From: an uncultured Enhydrobacter sp.
Lineage (GTDB): Bacteria; Pseudomonadota; Gammaproteobacteria; Pseudomonadales; Moraxellaceae
Length of the DNA: 24,871 nucleotides
Assembly (NCBI GenBank): GCA_946222995.1
Contig: CAMIOS010000033.1
Span: forward strand, 1-24,871
Reading direction: 5' to 3'
Part shown: positions 7,373 to 15,593 of the stretch, one piece after another
Layout of the letters: each line of letters begins with the position of its first letter
Position numbering within the stretch: position 1 is the first letter of the stretch
Notes under the pieces: generated by a model
Seen by the model: only the letters and a program-made list of their open reading frames with translations
Told to the model about the DNA's origin: nothing
Database searches by the model: none
Made by a program: the position numbers and the translations under genes

Positions 7373-7475
7373 CCCGTACAGCGATGGCATACTTTGACGA
7401 CATTGTGTTAAAATTATGCCCATTACCAATATGATAGGATTTGGGCAACGCCCAACCAACCAAAGGAGATGCCGA

Positions 7476-8288
7476 GTGGCAAAGATTGTTGTAGTAACTT
7501 CAGGAAAAGGTGGCGTGGGTAAAACCACCACCAGTGCATCATTTGCCACAGGACTTGCATTGCGTGGCTTTAAGACCGTTGTTATCGACTTTGATGTGGG
7601 TCTTCGTAATCTTGACCTAATTATGGGCTGTGAAAATCGCATTGTCTATGACTTCGTGGATGTAATTACGGGTAATGCCCGCCTTTCACAAGCCTTGGTC
7701 AAAGATAAACAGCTTAATAATTTGTTTATTTTGCCTGCCAGCCAGACTCGAGATAAAGATGCATTGACTGATGAAGGCGTGGCAGAAGTGATTGATGAAT
7801 TGTCAAAACAGTTTGACTATATCGTGTGCGACTCGCCTGCAGGGATTGAACGTGGGGCACAGCTTGCCATGTATCATGCCGATGAAGCCATCATCGTCAC
7901 CAATCCTGAGATTTCATCCGTGCGTGACTCCGACCGTATTATTGGGATTTTACAAAGTCGTACCAAAAAAGTCGAACAAGGCACAGGCACGGTACGTGAG
8001 CATCTGGTAATTAACCGTTATAACGCGCAACGTGCCGAACGTGGCGAGATGATGGATATCAACAGTATCTCAAACGATATCCTAAAAGTGCCGCTCCTTG
8101 GCGTGATTCCTGAAAGTGACAGCGTACTTGAAGCCTCTAACCAAGGTGTACCTGTCATTTTGGATAAAGACTCAAAAGCAGGTCAGACTTATGATGACAT
8201 GGTCGCCCGTTTCTTAGGTGAAGAACGCCCTTACCGACATATAGAAGTGAAGAAAAAAAGTTTCCTTCAGCGTTGGTTTGGGGGTTAA
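7476..8288 (+). CDS. minD: Septum site-determining protein MinD
   Basis: ParA/MinD-family ATPase that recruits MinC to the membrane and oscillates under MinE. The deviant Walker A is GKGGVGKT at 10-17 (signature K11, catalytic K16), followed by VIDFDVGLRNLDLIMGC (about 36-52) and the switch region CDSPAGIE. The last residues, KKKSFLQRWFGG, are the amphipathic membrane-targeting helix. The start is the GTG at 7476: an AAAGGAG site sits at 7462-7468, seven bases upstream, and the resulting 270-residue protein matches E. coli MinD end to end. An in-frame ATG at 7416 would add 20 unrelated residues across that site and is rejected. It is 103 bases after minC, and minE starts three bases after its stop. 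Confidence 0.98.
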   Translation: MAKIVVVTSGKGGVGKTTTSASFATGLALRGFKTVVIDFDVGLRNLDLIMGCENRIVYDFVDVITGNARLSQALVKDKQLNNLFILPASQTRDKDALTDEGVAEVIDELSKQFDYIVCDSPAGIERGAQLAMYHADEAIIVTNPEISSVRDSDRIIGILQSRTKKVEQGTGTVREHLVINRYNAQRAERGEMMDINSISNDILKVPLLGVIPESDSVLEASNQGVPVILDKDSKAGQTYDDMVARFLGEERPYRHIEVKKKSFLQRWFGG

Positions 8289-8291
8289 ATA

Positions 8292-8567
8292 ATGAAAAAA
8301 GGATTTTGGAGTAGCTTATTTGGGGGTGACCACAAATCAAATAGTGCCAATACCGCCGCCGAACGGCTTAAGGTGATTGTCGCCAGCGAAAATCGGTTAC
8401 AAGACCGCTTAACGCCCGACCGTATTGAACGGATGAAACGAGAAATTTTAGCAGTGGTAAATACTTATGTGTCGGGTGTGCAAATTGACGATGTCAACAT
8501 TCAGCACCATAACGAGGCCAATATGGAAGTCCTAGAAATGAATATTAGCTTGCCCGAACGCCGCTAA
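8292..8567 (+). CDS. minE: Cell division topological specificity factor MinE
   Basis: Stimulates MinD ATPase and drives pole-to-pole oscillation. The 91-residue protein has the basic, aromatic membrane-binding N-terminus (MKKGFWSSLFGG), the MinD-contact helix AAERLKVIVASEN (about 22-34), then the dimerisation domain with DRLTPDRIERMKREILAVVNTYV (38-60). It starts three bases after the minD stop; the GGGGG that may serve as ribosome binding site lies inside the minD end, so translation is probably coupled. A shared terminator follows. Confidence 0.97.
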   Translation: MKKGFWSSLFGGDHKSNSANTAAERLKVIVASENRLQDRLTPDRIERMKREILAVVNTYVSGVQIDDVNIQHHNEANMEVLEMNISLPERR

Positions 8568-8595
8568 ATTCGGCTATACTTTTGAACCACTTATA

Positions 8596-8626
8596 AAAAA
8601 CCCCAATCGTTTGAATTGGGGTTTTT
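8596..8626. terminator. Bidirectional intrinsic terminator
   Basis: A 12-bp stem (8596-8607 with 8615-8626) with four G-C pairs flanked by A and T runs, 7-base loop. It ends minCDE on the plus strand and the symporter gene on the minus strand. Confidence 0.92.
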
Positions 8627-8663
8627 ATTTTTGTCTTAGGGTAACGCTTTAACCCAGTTGAGT

Positions 8664-10058
8664 TTAACCCAATAATTCGGTCAAAAACACCGCAATAATC
8701 CCCAATGGGGCGATAAATTTGACCACAATTTGCCAAATTGTCCATTTGATACCATCCAGCCCTAACTCTTGCTTAATGGATTCTTGATTCATAAACCAAC
8801 CGATTAAAATAATCGTGCCCAAGCCAATCAAAGGTAACATGATTTTGCTAGAGGTATAATCAAGGGCATCAAAAATACCTTGGGGGATCTCTTTGCCGTC
8901 TTTGTGGATAGTAAATACGGCAAATTTAGACAGCTTATTAAATGACAATAATGCCAAAATACCCACCGCCCAAGTGGCAAACGCACCTACCAACGTACAC
9001 AGTTTGCGGCTCATGGGGGTTTTTTCTTCCAAAAACTCCACAATCGGCTCTAAAATCGAGATTGATGAGGTTAACGCAGCAAACGTCAACAGTAAGAAAA
9101 ATAAGGTACCGACGACCACCCCAAAACCCATCTGACCAAAGGCAATCGGCAAGGTTACAAACACCAAACCCGGTCCCGCTTTTGGGTCTAAGCCATTACT
9201 AAACAAAATCGGGAATATCGCCAAACCTGCCGCCAACGAAAAAATAATATCCCAAATAATTACCGTACGCGCGGTTGATAATAGATTTACGTCTGCTTTT
9301 AGGTAAGAGCCATAGCTCACCATAATTGCCATACCGAGTGACAAACAAAAGAACGCATGACCCAATGCCGCCAGCAATACCTTACCCACGCCGACTTGTT
9401 GCATACGCGCCAAGTCAAACTTAAATAAAAACTCTGCCCCTCTGGCAAAATCCATATTAATCGCATTATAACCGACAATAAACAGTAAGATAAAAGCCAG
9501 CGCTGGCATCATAAATTTCGACGCTTTTTCGATACCAGCAGACACCCCACCTGCCACAATGAATGCCGTTAATGCCATAAATGCAGTATGCCACAAGGTC
9601 ATCTCCGTGGGATTGGCAAGCATCCCATCAAACATGCTACCAATCGCATCTTTGCCGATACCATTAAACGCATTCATCCCAGCTTTGGCGGTATAATTAA
9701 GTGACCAACCGCCAATCACACTATAAAACGACAAAATCATAAATGCGGCTAAAATACCAAAATAACCGAGCATACTCCATGCAGGCGAGGTATGATTCGC
9801 CAATGCCGCTTTTTTAAAGCTTGCCGCTGGGTTACTTTGCCCACGCCGACCAATCAACCATTCTGCCACCAACACAGGAAAACCAATCAACGCAATACTG
9901 ATAATAAACACTATCACGAATGCCGAGCCGCCGCTATCGCCCGTCATATAAGGAAATTTCCATATACTGCCCAAGCCCACAGCCGAACCGACCGCCGCCA
10001 TCAAGAAGCCAATTTTTGAGCTCCATTGGGAATGAGACGATTTATGATTCTGACTCAT
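8664..10058 (-). CDS. Sodium-dependent transporter, neurotransmitter:sodium symporter (SNF) family
   Basis: Inner-membrane Na+-coupled symporter with the LeuT fold, probably moving an amino acid or related small molecule. The first helix has the family signature AAVGSAVGLGSIWKFPYMTGDSGGSAF (about 21-47), the unwound sodium-binding site of TM1. About eleven to twelve hydrophobic segments run to the C-terminus, ending in a conserved FIAPLGIIAVFL helix. The start chosen is the ATG at 10058, which follows an AGGAGG site by four bases, giving 464 residues; an extension to 10124 begins with an unrelated stretch over the leader. Single gene, ended by the terminator shared with minE. Substrate cannot be told from sequence. 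Confidence 0.9.
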   Translation of the reverse strand: MSQNHKSSHSQWSSKIGFLMAAVGSAVGLGSIWKFPYMTGDSGGSAFVIVFIISIALIGFPVLVAEWLIGRRGQSNPAASFKKAALANHTSPAWSMLGYFGILAAFMILSFYSVIGGWSLNYTAKAGMNAFNGIGKDAIGSMFDGMLANPTEMTLWHTAFMALTAFIVAGGVSAGIEKASKFMMPALAFILLFIVGYNAINMDFARGAEFLFKFDLARMQQVGVGKVLLAALGHAFFCLSLGMAIMVSYGSYLKADVNLLSTARTVIIWDIIFSLAAGLAIFPILFSNGLDPKAGPGLVFVTLPIAFGQMGFGVVVGTLFFLLLTFAALTSSISILEPIVEFLEEKTPMSRKLCTLVGAFATWAVGILALLSFNKLSKFAVFTIHKDGKEIPQGIFDALDYTSSKIMLPLIGLGTIILIGWFMNQESIKQELGLDGIKWTIWQIVVKFIAPLGIIAVFLTELLG

Positions 10059-10572
10059 GACCCCTCCTAATGTAAAAAAATGAAAGTATTTGCAACCTAA
10101 CATTGCAATAAGTAGATTTTTCATTAAAAAGGCGTCAAAGTCAAACTATCTTTTTATGACGACCAACAAAACGTTTTTTTTATCAAAGTATAAGACGCAT
10201 CTATAACGAAATATTTGTTAAAACAATCACTTATAAAAATCCTATTAATAGATAAAAAATAATTTGAATTACCATAACTTTAGCTTATTAATCAATCATT
10301 GCTTAAAAATCCGCTAAATATCAGTGTTTGAATCAAATTTTCCCAATGGTGAAGCACTAGTAATCAACCTTTAATATCGTATTTTAATAGACAATTGCTG
10401 ATGATTTAAAAAGTGGCTATACCCTAAAAAAATGACAATGGTATGAAAAAAATGCCAGTGATAACATTTTCACTGGGATATTTTGCCAAAACCTTTTACG
10501 ATAGCCTGTCTTTTACTCACCCAATTTTAGGATAGGTGTCATCGTCAATCATTTGTCACTGTGAGATAGTGT
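10059..10572. other. Intergenic region with palindromes, no gene seen
   Basis: A 514-base gap between the diverging symporter and phosphatase genes. No convincing reading frame, tRNA or other RNA gene was seen. The right end holds an inverted repeat at 10455-10476 and the small palindrome TCACTGTGA at 10556-10564. No confident promoter could be chosen for either gene. Confidence 0.55.
10455..10476. repeat. Inverted repeat, possible operator
   Basis: CCAGTGA (10455-10461) and TCACTGG (10470-10476) are perfect arms around eight bases. The core TCACTG recurs in TCACTGTGA at 10556-10564, just before the phosphatase start codon. The pairing suggests a regulator-binding site, but no T run follows, so it is not a standard terminator. 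Confidence 0.45.
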
Positions 10573-11061
10573 ATGTCAACCGTTTATCATGTCTTATTTT
10601 TATGCAAACACAACGCCAGCCGTAGCTTAATGGCAGAAGCCATTTTAAATAACGTCGGTCAGGGTCGCTTTTTAGCCTATAGTGCCGGCACTGAGCCAAG
10701 CAAGGTTGTGCATCCTTATATGCTCGAGGTGCTACATGAAGAAGGTTTTGATACCACGAATTTACGTCCAAAGTCGATACAAAACTTTTTGGATAGTCAT
10801 GCGCCAAAGATGAATTTGGTGATTGGCCTGTGTAATAGTCTGCAACAAGATGAGACGTTAGATATCCAAATGGCAAACCATTTTCCAATGATTGCGCATT
10901 GGCATATCAACGATAGCGAGAGTATATCGGGGGATAACGAGGCGCAAAAAGCAGCGTTTAGCCAAGTGATGCGTCAGTTGTCACAGCGGATTCATTTGTT
11001 TGCAAATTTGCCTAATGATAAAGTTAGGCATTTAACGCAGCTAAAAACAGTTGAAATGTGA
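10573..11061 (+). CDS. Low-molecular-weight phosphatase / ArsC-like protein
   Basis: Belongs to the LMW protein tyrosine phosphatase superfamily, closest by eye to the thioredoxin-type arsenate reductase branch. The P-loop CX5R is C11-K-H-N-A-S-R17 (FLCKHNASRSLMAEAIL). The family segment YSAGTEPSKVVHPYMLEVLHEEGFDTTNLRPKS follows (36-68). HWHIND at 109-114 matches the HWxxxDP block with D114 as likely general acid, and KAAFSQVMRQLSQRIHLF closes the fold. In ArsC the relay uses three cysteines. Here C11 and C87 (IGLCNS) align with the first two, and no cysteine stands where the third should be. No ars genes are nearby. So arsenate reduction is uncertain and a phosphatase role is equally possible. 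The ribosome binding site is weak (GAGA). A strong terminator follows. Confidence 0.82.
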   Translation: MSTVYHVLFLCKHNASRSLMAEAILNNVGQGRFLAYSAGTEPSKVVHPYMLEVLHEEGFDTTNLRPKSIQNFLDSHAPKMNLVIGLCNSLQQDETLDIQMANHFPMIAHWHINDSESISGDNEAQKAAFSQVMRQLSQRIHLFANLPNDKVRHLTQLKTVEM

Positions 11062-11084
11062 TTATTAGAAACATGTGGATTTTA

Positions 11085-11134
11085 GGGCGTAGCAAATACG
11101 CCCATTAAAATACGCCGGTATTTGCTAATTTTTT
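11085..11134 (+). terminator. Intrinsic terminator with a competing inner hairpin
   Basis: A perfect 10-bp stem (TAGCAAATAC 11090-11099 with GTATTTGCTA 11118-11127) is followed by ATTTTTT, fitting a terminator for the phosphatase gene. An alternative stem GGGCGT/ACGCCC (11085-11090 with 11098-11103) overlaps its left arm, so the two cannot form together. The T run also lies just past the converging pepP stop. Confidence 0.7.
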
Positions 11135-12446
11135 ATTTACTTGCCATTAAGGCTTCAATGCCTTCAATGGTTTTTGGCACGTCACTTGTTAAAACAAGCG
11201 GCTCACCGTCTGTAATGACGACATCATCTTCAATTCGGATGCCAATCCCACGATATTGTTCTGGCACAAGCTTATTGTCATTAGCAAAGTATAAGCCTGG
11301 TTCAACGGTAATCACCATGCCCGCCTGTAGTGGACGCGGTGTGCCATCTTCCCCTACATAACGTCCTGCATCATGCACATCTAACCCAAGCCAATGCCCC
11401 GTCCCGTGCATATAAAACGGTAGATAGGCTTTTTCTTCAATCAGCTTATCGACATTCCCTGTCAAAATCCCCAAATCAACCAAGCCTTGTGTTAATATTT
11501 TTAACGCCGTTTCGTGATGAATCTTACCATGCTTACCCACTTTTAGCGATTTGATGGCTTCAATATTGGCGTTTAGCACGATGTTATATACTTGCCTTTG
11601 CACCTCGCTAAACTTGCCATTGACAGGAAAAGTACGGCTAATATCACCCGCATAGTGCTGATACTCTGCCCCTGCGTCTATCATCACCAAATCGCCATCA
11701 TGGAGCGGTTGGTTGTTTTCAACATAGTGTAAAATATTGGCATTGTCCCCACCCGCCACGATGCTGTTGTAGGACGGTACACAGCCATATTGAGCAAAGG
11801 CGTAATTGACTTCGGCCTCGAGCCTGCCCTCGTTCATATCTGGTTTAACGGTTTGCATGGCTTTGATATGCCCATACGCACTGATTTGTCCAGCTACTTT
11901 CATCACAGCAATTTCATGTTCGTCTTTGACAAGGCGCATCTCATTGATGAGTTTGTCAATATTGGTGATCGTATCGACCACGCCTTCGCCACGTTGAATC
12001 AGCTTGGCTTGGTCAAGCCAGTTGATTAAATCGGTGTTAAAACGGGCGATAACGTGGCTTTTTCCCATAATTAAACTTGGCATCACTGCATCAATTTTAC
12101 TAATCGCAATGGCTTCATCGACAGCAAAATCAGTTTTTGCACCCTCTAATCCGATACGCTTGCCGTCCCAGATTTCCCGCAATTTATCTTTTTCACGTAA
12201 AAATAGGGTATATTTGACTTCTGTTTCGGCTTTTTCGAGTACCATCACCGCTTCAGGTTCGATAAAGCCCGTCATATAAAAAAAGCTACTGTCGGCTCGG
12301 TATTTATATTCGGCATCATTATTGCGGATATGGGTGGGCGCAGTGCCTAAAATGGCGATGCTATTGCTTGGCATTTGCTCGGCGAGTTTGGCTCGGCGGT
12401 TAGCAAAAGCGGATTGGGGTAAAGGGGGAAGGGTTTTGATGTTCAT
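11133..12446 (-). CDS. pepP: Xaa-Pro aminopeptidase (aminopeptidase P)
   Basis: Cytoplasmic M24 metallopeptidase that releases the N-terminal residue before proline. An N-terminal AMP_N domain (about 9-140; FANRRAKLAEQM, YRADSSFFYMTGF) is followed by the pita-bread catalytic domain (about 170-420). The dinuclear metal ligands are all visible: D257 (MIDAG), D268 (GDISRTFP), H351 (GTGHWLG), E382 (VEPG) and E406 (IRIEDD). The protein is 437 residues, close to the E. coli enzyme (441). An AAGGA site precedes the ATG by seven bases. It follows argE on the same strand after 61 bases, so the two are probably cotranscribed. Map at the left end of the window shares the same catalytic fold. Confidence 0.96.
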   Translation of the reverse strand: MNIKTLPPLPQSAFANRRAKLAEQMPSNSIAILGTAPTHIRNNDAEYKYRADSSFFYMTGFIEPEAVMVLEKAETEVKYTLFLREKDKLREIWDGKRIGLEGAKTDFAVDEAIAISKIDAVMPSLIMGKSHVIARFNTDLINWLDQAKLIQRGEGVVDTITNIDKLINEMRLVKDEHEIAVMKVAGQISAYGHIKAMQTVKPDMNEGRLEAEVNYAFAQYGCVPSYNSIVAGGDNANILHYVENNQPLHDGDLVMIDAGAEYQHYAGDISRTFPVNGKFSEVQRQVYNIVLNANIEAIKSLKVGKHGKIHHETALKILTQGLVDLGILTGNVDKLIEEKAYLPFYMHGTGHWLGLDVHDAGRYVGEDGTPRPLQAGMVITVEPGLYFANDNKLVPEQYRGIGIRIEDDVVITDGEPLVLTSDVPKTIEGIEALMASK

Positions 12447-12507
12447 TATTTTTCCTTAATATTTTTAGGTGAGTTTATTTACTGTCAGTAATGACACCGT
12501 ACTTTCG

Positions 12508-13740
12508 TTAATTCATATTTTTGCCTTCTTGCGCTGCATTATCTGCAATAGGGCGTGTATCACCACAACTTGTCACAATTTCTCCTAAAAACCTTTCACA
12601 TCTTTCTAACTGCTCAAGCGGAACATATTCATTAGCTTTATGAGCATTAGCAATATCCCCAGGCCCGCAAATCACCGTGGGAATCCCCGCCTGTGTAAAC
12701 TGCCCGCCTTCGGTGGCATAGGCAACTTTATGTCGTATCGTTTCATCCACCAAATTCTCAATCAACGCTTGCAAAGCTTGATTGTCTTTATCGGTCATCG
12801 CAGGAACATTTTCATGACGCACTAACTCAATATAGGTATCACTTGCCACCGCTTGCATTGTTGGCTCAAGGGTTTTGATAAAGTCACGAATCGGCCCAAT
12901 GACATCCTGTTCGGTCATGTGCGGTAAATTGCGAAAGTCAAAGGTAAACTCGCATAGATTCGGCACAATATTGGTCGCTATACCGCCTTGTATGGTACCT
13001 ACCGACAGCGTAGAAAATGGCACATCAAATGCCATGTCTTGGACATTACGTTTCTGTAATTTTTCGGCTAACTCATCAATAAAGTGAATAATTTTACTGG
13101 CATAACTAATGGCATTGACGCCTTGTGGTGTCAACGATGAATGCACTGATTTACCATGTACCCGACAACGATACACCTGTATGCCTTTGTGCGCGACCAC
13201 CATTTTCATCATGGTCGGCTCACCGACGATACAATAATCGGGCTTGATGCCCCGCTCGTTGATGTCGGCAAGTAATAAGGGTGCACCTAGACAACCAATT
13301 TCTTCATCAAAACTTAATGCCAAATGAATTGGCTTGGCAAGCTTGCCTGCTTGGCTTAAAGCAACGGCTTTTGGCAACACCGTAAGACAACAAGCGATAA
13401 AGCCTTTCATGTCGCACGTCCCACGCCCAAACGCTTTACCGTCATCGATGGTCATATCAAATGGTGGGTACGTCCATGCCTGCCCATCGACGGGCACGAC
13501 ATCAGTATGCCCCGAAAACACAAACCCACCTGTGAGGGTGTCTTGCTGGTCGCCTGCGGGGACGGTGACAAATAGATTGGCTTTGGTTTCATCAGCGTTA
13601 AAGGTGAGATAGGGCGTTAAACCCAATGCATCGCAATATCGTTCGACGTAGTTAATTAGGGCAAGGTTGGAATGACGGCTAACGGTGTCAAAGCAAATAA
13701 GGGTTTTTAGCCAGTCAAGCGTGGTGGTTGGATAGGTCAT
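12508..13740 (-). CDS. argE: Acetylornithine deacetylase
   Basis: Hydrolyses N2-acetylornithine to ornithine and acetate in arginine biosynthesis; M20 zinc hydrolase. Ligands and catalytic residues are visible: H78 and D80 (GHTDVVPVDG), D110 (GRGTCDMKGF), the general-base pair E146-E147 (SFDEEIGC), E174 (IVGEPTMM) and H367 (ANAHKANEYV). The internal dimerisation domain spans about 185-295. TEGGQFTQAGIP (343-354) and GPGDIANAHKANEY are typical of ArgE rather than of DapE. Length 410 residues. The ribosome binding site is weak (GGA ten bases upstream). It is divergent from a small lipoprotein gene across 93 bases and is followed by pepP. Confidence 0.9.
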   Translation of the reverse strand: MTYPTTTLDWLKTLICFDTVSRHSNLALINYVERYCDALGLTPYLTFNADETKANLFVTVPAGDQQDTLTGGFVFSGHTDVVPVDGQAWTYPPFDMTIDDGKAFGRGTCDMKGFIACCLTVLPKAVALSQAGKLAKPIHLALSFDEEIGCLGAPLLLADINERGIKPDYCIVGEPTMMKMVVAHKGIQVYRCRVHGKSVHSSLTPQGVNAISYASKIIHFIDELAEKLQKRNVQDMAFDVPFSTLSVGTIQGGIATNIVPNLCEFTFDFRNLPHMTEQDVIGPIRDFIKTLEPTMQAVASDTYIELVRHENVPAMTDKDNQALQALIENLVDETIRHKVAYATEGGQFTQAGIPTVICGPGDIANAHKANEYVPLEQLERCERFLGEIVTSCGDTRPIADNAAQEGKNMN

Positions 13741-13775
13741 GTTTTAAAAGTCCATTCTAATTTTTATCGACATAA

Positions 13776-13783
13776 GTTATACT
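13776..13783. promoter_or_regulatory. Overlapping divergent -10 elements
   Basis: The AGTTATACT core offers TATACT on the plus strand (13778-13783, for the small lipoprotein) and TATAAC on the minus strand (13776-13781, for argE). The -35 matches on both sides are weak. If both are used they would compete for polymerase. Confidence 0.35.
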
Positions 13784-13833
13784 ATCATCTATCTTAATCT
13801 TATCTAAAATTTTAGAGCAACTTTACGAGAAGA

Positions 13834-14085
13834 ATGATGAAAAAGTTATTGACGATACTATGTGCGGTTTATGTTTATAGTTTAACAGGTTGTGCTACCA
13901 CCGACATGACAAAAGTGGAAAATGACTATCAACAAAAAGCCGAGCAAGCACGTTATGATAAAATGTTAGGCAAACCATCAAATTGTCAATTTCATCCCAC
14001 TCCTGCTAATTACTACACTAAAGACGGGCAGAAAATGTCAAATTTTACTTATTCAACACCGACTGGTGAGCCTTGTTTGCCTTAA
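13834..14085 (+). CDS. Small lipoprotein, function unknown
   Basis: An 83-residue protein with a clear lipoprotein signal peptide (MMKKLLTILCAVYVYSLTGC), lipobox LTGC and lipidated C20. The mature part is about 63 residues, polar, with two further cysteines (C53 in PSNCQF and C81 in GEPCLP) that could form a disulfide in the periplasm. No domain was recognised. GAGAAG lies about five bases before the ATG at 13834; the second ATG at 13837 is nearly as well placed. Divergent from argE. No link to its neighbours is evident. Confidence 0.8.
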   Translation: MMKKLLTILCAVYVYSLTGCATTDMTKVENDYQQKAEQARYDKMLGKPSNCQFHPTPANYYTKDGQKMSNFTYSTPTGEPCLP

Positions 14086-14103
14086 ACTTAATTAAATATT
14101 TGA

Positions 14104-14130
14104 AAAAATGGGTTACACTATCGCTAACCC
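14104..14130 (-). terminator. Palindrome acting as ygfB terminator, REP-like
   Basis: GGGTTA (14110-14115) and TAACCC (14125-14130) are arms around nine bases. Read on the minus strand, the hairpin is followed by ATTTTTTC, fitting an intrinsic terminator about 20 bases after the ygfB stop. The outer sequence (GTAGGGTGGGTTAGCGAT on the minus strand) resembles repetitive palindromes found between genes in many bacterial genomes, so it may be a dispersed element reused as a terminator. Confidence 0.6.
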
Positions 14131-14150
14131 ACCCTACAACTGACCAAAAT

Positions 14151-14903
14151 TTAAGACGGTTTTTTCCCTGTCATCGCATCAACGACCATATTGGTCACAA
14201 AATCATCATTCGCCTCTTTTTCCGCCTGCCAGTTTAGCTCATCATCTGCCAAGCCCTCAATATAATCCAACTGAGCCTCATCATCTTCATCCAATGCTCG
14301 ACCAATCGGGCGATTCATCGCAAAGCCCGCAATCAAAGGTAACTTCGCCACCGACTTACGCACCCGACCACTCGCCACACTCACAGGAATCATCCGCACA
14401 AACTCCAATAATTCCATATACCCCACTTCACCTTCGGGGTTGTCATTTGATTGTAAGCTCTCGTCAAACTCATCAATACGTAACGCACCAATTTTTGCCA
14501 AATCATTAAACATGGCGTTTTCTTCGGGGCGTAACGCTGAATCAGTCACGCCAAAGCCTGTCATAAAGCCATTCGCCCAATCACTTAACGCACGCAAACG
14601 CTCATACAATGGGTGCTCATCATCGGGCACAAGGGGCATGAACTGGTAGCTGTCTTCTTCATCGGTCAAAGTCGCCGCCATGTCCTCGGCTTCTTCCGCC
14701 AAAAATTCGAGCATCGCTGGCTCAAGTTCGCTAAAGCTTAATTCACTTAATAGCATTTGCCATTGCTGCGCGTCTTGAATTTTTGGGGCGTCGCACACTG
14801 ATAGAATTCCGGTAATTAACCCATGCAATTCGCTGATTGATACATCTTGCCACTGCTCAAACGTTTTGTCCCAATCATGCCAACCTGAAATATAATCATT
14901 CAT
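14151..14903 (-). CDS. UPF0149 family protein (YgfB-like)
   Basis: Cytoplasmic all-helical protein of the YgfB/YecA family. Family blocks are the ISELHGLITGILSVCDAP region (about 23-40), LSDWANGFMTGFGV (106-119) and the acidic helix region ending in ELLEFVRMIPVSV (164-176). At 250 residues it is longer than E. coli YgfB (192), with an additional C-terminal part (about 177-250). It begins with an AGGG site seven bases before the ATG. Two copies of a CCTTATAAAAAAT-type direct repeat (14912-14924 and 14930-14943) lie in its leader. It is divergent from the ZapB-like gene and zapA, an arrangement common in gammaproteobacteria. In Pseudomonas aeruginosa the homologue has a reported role in beta-lactam resistance control; whether that applies here is unknown. 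Confidence 0.85.
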   Translation of the reverse strand: MNDYISGWHDWDKTFEQWQDVSISELHGLITGILSVCDAPKIQDAQQWQMLLSELSFSELEPAMLEFLAEEAEDMAATLTDEEDSYQFMPLVPDDEHPLYERLRALSDWANGFMTGFGVTDSALRPEENAMFNDLAKIGALRIDEFDESLQSNDNPEGEVGYMELLEFVRMIPVSVASGRVRKSVAKLPLIAGFAMNRPIGRALDEDDEAQLDYIEGLADDELNWQAEKEANDDFVTNMVVDAMTGKKPS

Positions 14904-15112
14904 TATAGTACCCTTATAAAAAATCTTAGCCTTATAAAAAAATTGAAGTAATACTAGCCTTTATGCGGTTGATTGTGGCATTATTAAAGGCAGAATGCAG
15001 GATTTAACCGGCAATTTTTAAGCAGGCTTGCAAAAAATCTGCCAAAAACCAAATTTTATCCGTTGATTTTGTTTAATCAGTCACTCTCGTATGATTTAAT
15101 TGAGAAAAACCC

Positions 15113-15517
15113 ATGAGCAACCTCATTGACCCTTTACATCAACTCCAATCTGCTTTCAATCAGCTTGCCGAAAAATACCGGTTTGTCACAAGTGAGTTGG
15201 CTCGTATCAAGGCACAGCCGACTATTCCTCCCGAACTACTTGATGAACTACAAAAAGAACTCAGCTTTGCCAAAGAACAAGGGCAACGCCTTGAAGATCA
15301 GTTTAGCGACCAGCAAGAACAACTCCAAGATTTTGAACAGCGCTATCAGTCGTTAGCAGAATCACACAGTTTGATCAGTGCCGAATATGAAGAGGCGCAA
15401 GCCCAAATTCATACCCTAACCCAAGCCAATCATAAGCTTCAAGAAAAAAACCGCATTGCTGCCGAACATACCAAGCTGGTGTTGGAACGACTGGCAAAAA
15501 TTGATAGTGAGGCTTAA
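15113..15517 (+). CDS. ZapB-like coiled-coil protein upstream of zapA
   Basis: A 134-residue soluble protein that is almost entirely coiled coil (about 5-130), rich in Gln, Glu and Leu with heptad spacing. Only the PTIPPELL segment (36-43) breaks the helix. The C-terminal stretch LQEKNRIAAEHTKLVLERLAKID resembles the small family (TIGR02449) normally found just before zapA in gammaproteobacteria, and position supports this. It is longer than the usual roughly 70 residues because of an added N-terminal coil. It may cross-link or extend the ZapA-FtsZ layer as ZapB does, but this is inference. GAGAAA at about 15102-15107 precedes the ATG. zapA follows after 76 bases. Confidence 0.75.
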   Translation: MSNLIDPLHQLQSAFNQLAEKYRFVTSELARIKAQPTIPPELLDELQKELSFAKEQGQRLEDQFSDQQEQLQDFEQRYQSLAESHSLISAEYEEAQAQIHTLTQANHKLQEKNRIAAEHTKLVLERLAKIDSEA

Positions 15518-15593
15518 TTTATCAGCGTTTAAACGTTTTTTATCGCACAGCAACTTAAGAATTACGAATTTTAGCAATTAGGAAATAGTTAGC

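Noticed and set aside
7416..7475. Longer MinD from an ATG at 7416
   Set aside because: The extension has no ribosome binding site, translates across the AAAGGAG site of the GTG at 7476, and has no match to MinD.
10059..10124. N-terminal extension of the symporter
   Set aside because: The AGGAGG site directly before the ATG at 10058 decides the start; the extension resembles leader sequence.
10556..10888. Minus-strand 110-codon frame opposite the phosphatase gene
   Set aside because: It overlaps a gene with clear active-site motifs on the other strand and shows no recognisable domain or ribosome binding site.
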